64,000 nt of DNA. Origin: Apodemus sylvaticus (Eukaryota > Chordata > Mammalia > Rodentia > Muridae). The position numbers and the translations under genes are program-made. Location of the stretch: the NCBI RefSeq assembly GCF_947179515.1, contig NC_067473.1, positions 130,880,301 to 130,944,300 of the forward strand. Reading direction: 5' to 3'. This document shows positions 1 to 9,339 of the stretch, one piece after another. Each line of letters opens with the position of its first letter. Position 1 is the stretch's first letter. The notes under the pieces were generated by a model that saw only the letters and a program-made list of their open reading frames with translations, was not told the origin of the DNA and ran no database searches.

Positions 1-295
1 CCAAATAAAATAGCCATAGTATGAGTCTCATTTATTTGTAAGCTAGTCAGGGATAAGCTTACATTGGTTCTGCCCTACTTTTTACCTCTTAGCCATATGA
101 AAGGCTAAGACCTTCTGTCCTTGTTGCCATTGTGTGCCTGTTTGACTATCACCTTGTATCCACATAAAATCTGGGTACAACCCTTTGGGGTTTGGCCTGT
201 CATCCGTTTCAACACCTAGATCTATTTGAGCTGTGGGGTTGATCCCGCTTTCTGAAGGGCAACCACTACAACATGAGTGACTTTAATTTTACATT

Positions 296-446
296 TTGGT
301 TTTGAGACTAGGTAGAGCCCGGTCTACAAATGCTACCTATGTAGCCTCAAACTCACTATGTAACAGAAAGACCTTGAGCTCCTGATTCTCCAGCCTCTAG
401 CTCCTGAGTGCTAGGATCACAGTTATGTACCACTATACCTGGCCAC
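296..446 (-). repeat. B1 SINE (diverged)
   Basis: Reads as an antisense B1: a gagac start, agcctcaaactcac, cctgagtgctaggatcac and cacctggcc-like end are recognisable with many substitutions. Confidence 0.7.
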
Positions 447-581
447 CAGTGTTTTATTTATTCATTTGTAATGATTTATTTATCTTTATTTTACATGTGT
501 TGTTAGTTTGTCTGCAGGCATGTCCATGTACCATGTATACATCTGGTAACCATGGAAGGCCAAGGTCCTTGGGAAGAGTGC

Positions 582-861
582 TGTGATGGGTTGTATATAC
601 TTGACCCAGAGAGTGGCACTATTAGGAGGTGTGGCCTTGTTGGAGTAGGTGTGTCATCGTGGGCGTGGGCTTAACACCCTCACCTAAACTACCTGGAAGT
701 CAGTATTCTACAAGCAGTCTTCAGATGAAGATGTAGAACTCTTAGCTCCTCCTACACCATGCCTGCCTGGATGCTGCCACACTCCCACCTTGTGATAATG
801 GACTGAACCTCTGAACCTGTAAGCCAGACCTAATTAAATGTTGTCCTTTATAAGACTTGCC
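582..861 (+). repeat. ERVL-MaLR LTR (MT-type), 3' truncated
   Basis: Begins TGTGATGGGTTGTATATAC, then cactattaggaggtgtggc, and runs to aattaaatgttgtccttta, the typical MT/MTD-like rodent LTR order. The subfamily name is uncertain. Confidence 0.75.
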
Positions 862-1518
862 CATTAGAAATTCTCAGCTTGATGATTAGGAAAGAGATGA
901 TGGAGATGCCAACCGAGATGACTCCAAATAAGGGCCACTTGAGTGCTTCTTTCAGTATTGAAGGTGTGTGCTTCAGGAGGCCACGGGGATTCTGGCTGTT
1001 AAGTCAACTCAACAACCTTTCCCGGGGCCTTCACTGTCCGGGCCTTATGCCAAATGTACTCATCTCTCTCTGTTGGAGAGGAAGCTCAATTTTCTTTTAG
1101 TAAAGTAAGGGAGATCACATCTGCTCCCTTCCACTGCTCTGAATTTAAGTCACACAAGCCACACTTGAACAGCCAGTAAACGGTCTCTGAAGAGGGTAAG
1201 AATGAGCTATAGAGGACAGCTGCAATCTACAGGTCTCTTCTTCCAGCCATAGGTTTCTCAGCTCTTACGGAAATGAAAGAAAAAAAATGATAGGGAATAT
1301 TAACATTTGCCATCCAAAGGACTAATTTTTATTTTCATTTCCCCATAAAAACATAGCAAATACTGCTTGCTATGCACCTCCTGTTTGAGGAGCACCTTTT
1401 GGCTGTGTTTTGTAGATGTGATGAAATGAGAGGGAATAATCACAGGGTAACATAGGAAGCCGGAGGAGGGGAGTCGCTAAAAGGACTTTATTAAAGTTGG
1501 CTCTTTAATAAAAACCCC
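862..1518. other. Intergenic, no gene recognised
   Basis: Unique-looking sequence with one short open frame (879-1100) that shows no recognisable motif. Confidence 0.5.
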
Positions 1519-1852
1519 TGTCTTAATTAGGGCTCCTATGGCTTCGATAAAACACCATGAACAAGGCAAGTTTGGAAGGAGGGGTTTATTCACATCACCA
1601 AGGAAGTCAGGATAGGAACTCAATCAGGGCAGGAACCTGGAGGCAGGAACTGATGCAGAGGCCATGGAGGGGTGCTGCTTACTGGCTTGCTCATCATGGC
1701 TTGCTCTGCCTGCTTTCTTATGAGACCCAGGACCACCAGCCCAAGGATGACATCTTCTACAGTGGGCTAGGTTCTTGCCCACTAAGAAAATGCTTACAGC
1801 CAGATCTTACAGAGGCAGCTTCTCAACTGAGGCTCCTTCTTTTCAGATGACA
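1519..1852 (-). repeat. MaLR-like LTR
   Basis: Starts TGTCTTAATTAGGG, the complement of an LTR 3' terminus CTAATTAAGACA. It continues through caccatgaacaaggca, gaggtttattc-like and ccaggaccaccagccca, shared with the elements at 36185, 39571 and 53652. Confidence 0.7.
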
Positions 1853-1889
1853 CGAAACCACCCAGTGAAACCCCTTTGACATCACTTAT

Positions 1890-1987
1890 CAGATTTTCAT
1901 GAAGGTATCAGGGATCGAACTCAGGCCATTAGGCTTGTGTCGTGAGAGTGACAAGTGCCTTTATCTGCTGAGCCATCTCATCGACCC
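1890..1987 (-). repeat. B2/B4-type SINE 5' end fragment
   Basis: Antisense tRNA-like head: gggatcgaactcaggcc ... ctgctgagccatctcatcg. Confidence 0.65.
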
Positions 1988-2010
1988 CTCCTCTTCAGAA
2001 AGTCTATGTT

Positions 2011-2160
2011 TGCTGGGCAATGGTGGCCAGCACCTTTAATCCTAGCCCTTGGGAGCCAAAGGCAGGTACATCTCTGAGTTTGAGGCCAGCCTGGACTACA
2101 GAGTGAAGTTTGAGGCCAGCCAGGGCTACACAGGAAAAACAAAGTCTTAAAAAAACAAAC
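2011..2160 (+). repeat. B1 SINE, internally rearranged
   Basis: gctgggcaatggtggccagcac start, then two gtttgaggccagcc blocks and an A-rich end. The second gtttgaggccagcc indicates a local duplication. Confidence 0.7.
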
Positions 2161-2569
2161 AGAAAGAATGGGTATGTTTAAAATTTCCATAATAAAAGTT
2201 TTCATGATTGAGCTGTGTGTTTTAATGAGCCAAACACAGTCGTGCCAGCACTAATCTTGTCTGCAGTGGAGTGCAATCCAGGAAACTTCTCGATAATTAC
2301 TCAAACCTAACTTAATAAAACAGTTTTCTCCAAATTTACTTGAATTTCCTCAATGGAAACTCCCCCTCACACACAAATTACTTGTATTTTAATCGAAAAG
2401 ATAAACATATGAATTAGAACAATTGTGGAAGGTTGATTAGCAGTACGGCCTGGAGGCCAAATCATCCCTTCGTGATGAGAGGCACTTGGCCTATTGCTTC
2501 TGCACTGACCTACAAGTGACGAGCAGAGGGCATCTAGCTGTGCCACACTGCCTTTTTACTATTTTGAAT

Positions 2570-3485
2570 GTATTGTTTCCTTTGATATTGCCCTCTGTAA
2601 TGTGTCTGTATGTACTCACACACACACACATACACCACACACACATGTATCTATGTGCATTTGAGTGTGCAGGCCAGAGGTGGACCTCTGGTGTCTTCCT
2701 CCATTTTTCTCCACCTTAGGTTTTTTTTTCTATATTCTTTGTTTACATTCCAAATGATTTCCCCTTTCCAGGTTCCCCCCTCCCCATAAGTCCCATAAGC
2801 CCTCTTCCCTCCGCCTGTTCCCCAATCAACCCCCTCCCACTTCTCTGTCCTGGTACTCCCCTACAATACTGCATCAAGCCTTTCCAGGACCAGGACCCTC
2901 TCTCCTTCCTTCTTCTTGGGAATGATTTGATATGTGAATTGTGTCTTGGGTATTCAGAGCTTCTGGGCTAATATCCACTTACCAGTGACTGCATTCCATG
3001 TGTGTTCTTTTGTGAAGGGGTTACCTCATTTAGGATGATATTTTCCAGATCTAACCATTTGCTTAAGAATTTCATGAATTCATTGTTTTTAATTGCTGAG
3101 TAGTATTCCATTGTGTAAATGTACCACATTTTCTGTATCCATTCCTCCATTGAGGGACATCTGGGTTCTTTCCAGCTTCTGGCTATTATAAATAAGGCTA
3201 CTATGAACACTGTGTCCTTATTGCATACTGGGGAATCCTCTGGGTATATGCCCAGGAGTTCCACCTTAGTTCTTAAGACAGGATCTCTCAGTGAATCTAG
3301 AACTCGCCAAAGCCCCAAGGACGACTGGTCTGCAAGCCCTAGGACTCCAATCTCCTCTGTGCCAGCTCTAGGATTGTTAGCATTTGCTGCCACTTTCTAC
3401 TTTTTATGTGATTTCTGGAAATTATACTCAGGCTATTATGTTTGCACAAGGACTTGAACCACTGAGCTGTCTCCACAGTCTGCAA
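2570..3485 (-). repeat. B4-type SINE split by an L1
   Basis: The left part (2570-2719) holds the CA-rich tail and aggccagaggtgga. The right part (3270-3485) continues with gacaggatctctcagtga and the ID-like ggacttgaaccactgagctg. The intervening 2720-3259 is L1. Confidence 0.7.
2720..3259 (-). mobile_element. 5'-truncated L1 3' end
   Basis: The minus strand encodes the conserved end of L1 ORF2 (MWYIYTMEYYSAIKNNEF, at about 3070-3130) followed by the G-rich 3' UTR and a short A tail. TCCACCTTAG at 2710-2719 is repeated at 3260-3269 as the target-site duplication. Dead copy. Confidence 0.92.
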
Positions 3486-3556
3486 ATGGTTAACTTTTAC
3501 GATTGTTTTATCTTTTGAGAAAGAGGCAAAATGTTGAGTTAAAAAATATCAAGTAA

Positions 3557-3745
3557 CGCTGGAGAGATGGCTCAATGGTTAAGAGCACTGTCTGCTTGTT
3601 CAGAGGTCCTGAGTTCAATCCCCAGCAGCCACATGGTGGCTCATAACCATCTGTAACGGGATCCGATGCCCTCTTCTGGCATGCAGCTGTACATGCAGAT
3701 TTAGCACTGATATAAATACAATAAATAAATCTTAAAAAAAAAAAT
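3557..3745 (+). repeat. B2 SINE
   Basis: Pol III-type head gctggagagatggctcaatg, internal gagttcaatccccagcagcc, and the AATAAATAAATC A-rich tail. Confidence 0.92.
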
Positions 3746-3796
3746 CATTGATAAAAGACTGTCATCCTTAAGATGCCTTTAGAAATGCTAGCAGAG

Positions 3797-3991
3797 CCAG
3801 GCAATGGTAGCAGTGCACACCTGTAATCCCAGCACTCTGGGAGGCAGAGGCAGGCAGATTTCTGAGTTCGAGGCCAGCCCGGTCTACAGAGTGAGTTCCA
3901 GGATAGCCAGGGCTATACAGAGAACCCTGTCTCGAAAAAAAAAAAAGAAAAAGAAAAAGAAAAAGAAAAAGAAAAGAAAAAAGAAAAAGAG
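3797..3991 (+). repeat. B1 SINE with perfect target-site duplication
   Basis: A full-length B1 with a long A-rich tail of AAAAAG units. ATGCTAGCAGAG is present at 3785-3796 and again at 3992-4003, so the insertion is fairly recent. Confidence 0.95.
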
Positions 3992-4193
3992 ATGCTAGCA
4001 GAGAAATCTGTTCTATGGAATGGTGACTACAGTTAGTGTTACTTTCTCTAAGTAAGTAAGTCTCTAAGACTTTCTCAAAGTCTTCACAATAAAGAATAGA
4101 TATGTGAGGTGGGGATGCTGATTAGTGCAGGCTAGCCATTTTACAATATAAGTAAAATTCAAAATAGTATGGGTACCATAGACATTTTATTTG

Positions 4194-4226
4194 CCAAACA
4201 AACAAACAAACAAACAAACAAAAAAG
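4194..4226 (+). repeat. (CAAA)n microsatellite
   Basis: Six to seven CAAA units ending in an A run. Confidence 0.9.
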
Positions 4227-4669
4227 GAGTAGGGGGAAAGATCACAGAAGTAGTGAAATATTAGTTCCAAGGATATTATCTGAAGTGTAACAGTGTGAAA
4301 TGGAAAGGTCATAGAAGGTTGTCAGTGGGTTTTATAGTGGTGCATGCTAAATATCATGTCTTGATCCTCGAGGTTAAAAATAGCAACCTGCCTTTTATCT
4401 TCTGGAAAACTAAGCCAGGAAAGAATAGGGCGAAGGGTCCTGATATGAGGACCAGAGGAAGACGGGATTGTGTTTGGTTCGTACCTGGACTGACTGACTT
4501 CCCACAGCTTCAGCAAGGGCTACGCTGGAGTGACGAGGAGCACCAGAGCCTTTGGCTGTTGGGAGTAGTAGTTTTGGCACAAACTTTTCCTTTGGCAAAA
4601 CTGTAACAAACGAAGCCCAAGTTTTTAATGCTCAAGTTTTTAATATAAAGTTAGAAACGACCTTTGGTC

Positions 4670-4950
4670 TGTATCAGTTACTCTTCCCGTTGCTCTGACA
4701 AAATACTCAGCAAGAAGCAACTGGAGGAATGGTTTATGTGGGCTCACAGCTCAAGGGGATACTACAGTCTATCCATGAGGAGAAGACATGGCGGCAGAAG
4801 TCTGAAGCTGCGGGTCACATTGCACCCAGAGCAAAGAAACAGAAAGACACCAGGGTGGGAGGTGGCCGGAGTATGAATCCTCACAGTGGCTCATCCCCTT
4901 GGTGGCAGAGTGTGGAGGACATTTCACATTCAAACCTTACCCTCTCCATG
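4670..4950 (-). repeat. MaLR-like LTR
   Basis: Starts TGTATCAGTTACTCTTCC, the complement of an ACTGATACA LTR end, and continues through gctctgacaaaatac and gcggctggtcacattgca-like sequence. Confidence 0.65.
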
Positions 4951-6030
4951 AAAGCTGACAGAAAAAAAAAAAAGTGGAAAGGTCGCTTGAGTTTGATTAC
5001 TAGCTGTTGGCTAGTTCTGCCGCCTTGAACTTAAGAAAACTCACACTGTGAATTTACCAGAACCAGACCAGATATTTGTTTTTGCACCTGGAAATCCCCA
5101 CCTTGCCTTACCTTGTAGGGTTGTAGGACTAGGATGTCCCAGATGTTATGAAGGGCCATCCTGGGAGCAGAAGATGCAGTTGCCAGGGTATAGAAGTATC
5201 TAGTCACATAAAAATGTCCCAGACAACCTCTGAGGGCTGGCTGGGTCGATGGTCCAGGCTGTTAAAGCATTTTCTGTGCAACACTGACCACTTGAGTTTG
5301 CTCCCCAGGTGACCTCCACAGGTGTGCCTTGGCACACGCCTCCTTCCCCCTCCCCCCCAGTCTCTCTTACACATAATATGCAAGAAAGTATAACTTCTGA
5401 GAAATGGGATTCTAAGGTTTGTGAAAGTTATTTGAAAGGTGATGGGTTTTGATGGCAATTAACAATCTCCAAATAGTATGTGATGCTAGACATAATAAAA
5501 ATGAGCAGAGGGAGAGAGAGCAAACACCACGGCTCTGGGGCTGCAGGTGGTAATGGCTACCCAGCTCCACTGTATTTTGGTCCTTTTGGCTGGGCACCCG
5601 AGACTCCGTTTGTCCCTTTATGTATCAACCTTAAAACTGGATTGGACAAGGTAAGGGCAAGATGTTATAAGAGATAGTTATAGCTTTTAATTCTGTCGAT
5701 AATTAAGAATAAGATTACATCTTGCCACTTATTGACAAGTCTCTTGAATGATGTGTAAAGATAACTTTAGCTAGATTGCTTGGCATGCCCATTTCTTTCC
5801 CATAATTCCCCTCATGGACGTTTCTTGTTTTCTTCCAGCATAAATGGAGACCACTTCTCCAAGCAGCGATGGTGATTAATACACCCAGATCCTGTAAAAT
5901 TGTATCAGACATCAGTACCCGTGCAATCCCTAACTTAAGCAAATAACCAGAGCTGACCGCAGGTGCCCACTTCCAGGAACCTGGGGAGGGTGGGCGTGGC
6001 AAATGTGCAGTCAGTTAAACTTGAGAGTTC
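4951..6030. other. Intergenic sequence between Prok2 and its 3' neighbour
   Basis: Mostly unique apart from one B3-like SINE at 5234-5385. No exon with conserved coding content is recognised. Confidence 0.5.
5234..5385 (+). repeat. B3-like SINE
   Basis: gctggctgggtcgatgg head, then ttgctccccaggtgacc and a pyrimidine-rich end. Confidence 0.55.
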
Positions 6031-6033
6031 AGG

Positions 6034-6235
6034 CGTTTATTTGTGACGCGATATGGGTTGACAACACTTAGGGAGTTGTTCAAGGCCAGACCATATTGGT
6101 GCCACTGTGCAGTTAGACCCAGCGCATGCCATGCCTCGCATCGCACATTGGATCTCGCAGGACAAGCCTACGGGTCCATTGCATCGAACAATCGCATCTG
6201 GGTGTTTCGCTTTCCTTCACTCGCCAAAGCGTTTT
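6034..6235. other. CpG-dense, moderate-GC patch beyond the Prok2 3' end
   Basis: About 13 CpG dinucleotides in roughly 200 bp of near 50% GC sequence, with TCGCA/ATCGC repeated several times. That is far above the CpG-depleted surroundings. No repeat family is recognised. It could be a small unmethylated or conserved element, or part of a longer 3' UTR. Confidence 0.5.
6036..6041 (-). terminator. Alternative distal polyadenylation signal
   Basis: A single AATAAA on the minus strand, about 230 bp beyond the first signal. It could serve a longer Prok2 3' UTR. There is no support other than the hexamer. Confidence 0.25.
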
Positions 6236-6239
6236 TGTT

Positions 6240-7440
6240 TTTGCTTTTTGAGTACACATGGTTTATTTATTCGTTTTTGTGCTACCTTGAAATTCACACA
6301 AACACAGCTCTCCTGGATGCAAGATGAAAATGCATGTACTGTTAGGGTGACTTCACCAGCTTTGGCATGTCTGCCGACTTTAGGATGAGGGCTATATAGA
6401 AATTCGCTCGCAATAAAAACTGTTGACAGCCGTGACAAAAATAAGGATATAATATCAAAATAAATCAAAGAATATACAGTATCGTCATTATTCTGATACA
6501 GAATTTTTTTTACATAGAAATATTGATACCAGTACAAATGGCAGGATATCAGGAAATCCATTACAATAGACCTTTGGGTTACAAATAAAAGTTTAAATTA
6601 TAACTTAACACCGATTTTTTTTAAACGATGACTCTGTCATGCCAGTTGAAAATCAATGCTTCCTCAAGTGACATTCTTTAAAATGTCCCCAACAAGACTT
6701 TTTAAAAAAGCTTCAAATAAAAAAGAAAAAGACATGTAATATTCCATTCCACCAAGAAGAAAATGTCTTTTACTTAAAACGAATCTAGAAAAATGGACCA
6801 GGTTCCTTCAGTGTCCCATTAATTTTGTCCTCCTACCAGTTAAACAGCAGAACTGAAAGCCAGTGGGCCAGACGGGTGCAGGAAAGTTCCTGGAGCACTC
6901 CACATCTGCTCCCAACGAGCTGCCTGGAGGGGCTGGTTCAAACTTGTACAGGGCTAGCTCTCTGAGCCTCCTCAGTGGGCCTACCAGCAAGCCTGGGAGT
7001 GTAGCGGCCCAATGCTAGACTAAGGTGGGGATCATGAGTCTCTGAGTAAGGGTGTGTCTGTCTGGGCATGGGGCAGGAAAGGGTGAGGCAAAGGGCGAAG
7101 GGAAGTTTCTGTCACAGAGTGGTCACTCTTAGTCTCCTATTTGTGAGAACGGTTGCTATTGGCATTCAAGAAAATGTCAAGGCAAAACATAAACAGGAAA
7201 TGAGAAGGCATGCTAGAAAGCCTTGCCCTCTATAAATCTCTCCAAAAATTAAAACTCTCCTTCAAAGAAAGAAAAGAAAAAAAGAAAAGCCACTTCAAAA
7301 ATCAAAGACAGAAACGTTACTTGGAAAGTCGAGGAAGGGAGAACATTTCTTTCTGATGTATTCTTTGTTTGACACAATTACAAGTGAGACTTGACAATGT
7401 GCAGTGGAGGTTCACGTTTCAAGTTCCTACTTCGAACTGA
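6240..7440 (-). other. Prok2: Prok2 3' UTR (predicted extent)
   Basis: A stretch of about 1.2 kb after the stop codon. It is A+T rich, has no SINE, LTR or L1 sequence, and has no AATAAA on the minus strand until the tandem AATAAATAAA (complement of 6262-6271). Cleavage would fall near 6240-6250. A second AATAAA (complement of 6036-6041) could give a longer transcript running through the CpG-dense patch. The boundary is inferred from signals only. Confidence 0.65.
6262..6271 (-). terminator. Candidate Prok2 polyadenylation signal
   Basis: Overlapping AATAAA hexamers on the minus strand (complements of 6262-6267 and 6266-6271). These are the first canonical signals downstream of the Prok2 stop codon, about 1.17 kb away. 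Confidence 0.6.
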
Positions 7441-7545
7441 TCACTTCCGGGCCAAACAAATAAACCGGTTGAAAGAAGTCCTTAAACACGCCAAGCCTGG
7501 CAGGCAGGGACAGGTGTGGTGCATCCTCCGCCCCCAAAATGGAAC
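7441..7545 (-). CDS. Prok2: Prok2 terminal coding exon 4
   Basis: Encodes 34 residues from VPFWGRRMHHTC to LARK, then TGA (complement of 7441-7443). It has four cysteines (HTC, PC, LAC, FIC) completing the ten of the mature fold. The acceptor is TTCTCATTTAG, preceded about 25 nt upstream by a good branch-point-like TACTGAC. The exon continues into a long 3' UTR with no recognisable interspersed repeat. Confidence 0.97.
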   Translation of the reverse strand, partial: VPFWGRRMHHTCPCLPGLACLRTSFNRFICLARK

Positions 7546-8321
7546 CTAAATGAGAAAAGAGAATCAAGTCAGTAAAAAAATTGACCTTTCAACTTACCTG
7601 TTGGTTTAGTGTGTAACGTGTATGCATATGTATGGCACATGCACCTGAGTGTGCGGGTTGACCCACACACACACATGAAGGCAGAGACTAGAGCAGGCCG
7701 TCCATCTTCCCCCATCTCTGGATATCTTATTTTCTCAGAACAGGATCTTTTACTGAACCATACAATTGCTGTTTCAACTAGGCTGGCAGGCCAGTAATGT
7801 CCTGGGGTACGCCTGTCCTGGGGTACACCTGTATCTGCTTCCAGTGTTGGGGTCACAGGCAAGAGCACCCATGCTTGGATTTTTTTATGTGCATATTGGG
7901 AATTTGAACTCGGGTCTTTTGTGCTTGCAGAACAAGTGCTTTTTCTTTTTCTTTTCTTTTTTTTTTTTTCTTTTTTGTATGAGTGTCCAACACTCATACG
8001 AAAATAAAGATCAAAACAAATGAAGCCATTTTGCAGATAATTGGATCCTAATCTGTATTACCAAATGCTCAATAGACAATACACAAAACCATGTGTGTAT
8101 GTGTGTGTGTGGTGTGTGTGTGTTTATGTGTATCCATCCTGCCCCCATCCCTGCCATCAGCTCGTGAAGATTTCAAATACAGACTCACACCTGTTTTACA
8201 GATGAGAGATGGAGGAGCAGAGTGAACACGGCCCAAGTTCACACATCTGGAGATGAAGGTTTGGCTATAGATGGAAAAGAAAAAAGTCTTTATGCCTTAT
8301 GCATTTTTTCATTTTGGTGTT

Positions 8322-8360
<39 letters not shown>

Positions 8361-9269
8361 TGTCTGTGTGTCTGTCTTGTGTGTCTGTGGTACACATATA
8401 CATATGTGATGTGCAGAGGTACATTTATGCAGAGCCCATGTGGAATACACATATACATATGTGATGTGCAGAGGTACATTTATGCAGAGTCCATGTGGAA
8501 GGCTGAGCTGGACCCAAATGCCTTCTTTCCTCCATAACTTTTCCACTTTTGGGGACAGGGTCTCTTAATAAAGCTGGAATGGCTGCTTCCACTAGGCTGT
8601 TTGACTACTGAGCCCCAGGATCCACTTGCGGCCTCCCCAGTGCTGGGATTACAGATGTTCACCACTGCACTTGGCTTTTGTGCTGAGGTTTTGGTGAATA
8701 GAATCCAGGGCTTTATGCTTGTGTAGCAAGCGTGTTACTGAATGAGCATTCTCCCTAACCCCTCTCATTCATTTTTTATAGTGTCTTGCTATGTAAGCCC
8801 TATAAGGCAAGGCACACCTAGACAGGACCACACGTATTCCATGCACAAGTGCGAATCCACAGTCAATCAGGACTATGCAAGCTCAAGCATTCATACACAG
8901 CCGCCGAAGTTAGATCACTGAGGGTGTTTAGAGGGAAGTCATGAAAAAGACAAGTTCAGTTTGAAGAACTAGACTGGACCAGAAGCTGACCCAGAAGAGA
9001 AGGCCTGCCTCACACCCAAAGTTACTTCTCAGTCCCTGCACATGCCATCGGTGGAGCCCGATTGAGACATGCCAACTGATAGAGCTAGCACTAAGAATAT
9101 ATACGCTTTCCAATGTCCTAAAACAGAGACCGGAAACCCACCCCACCCAGGAGGTACAGGGCCTCTAGGTCAGTTAACACCCTAGCCAGATTGGATGGCT
9201 CAGTCCTGTAACCATAGCACTCAGAATACAGAAAAGGGAGGATCATGAAATTGAGAATAGCCTGGACAA

Positions 9270-9339
<70 letters not shown>

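Noticed and set aside
2968..3393. 141-codon minus-strand frame
   Set aside because: Its C-terminal part is the L1 ORF2 end and the rest runs through the flanking SINE. It is a dead element.
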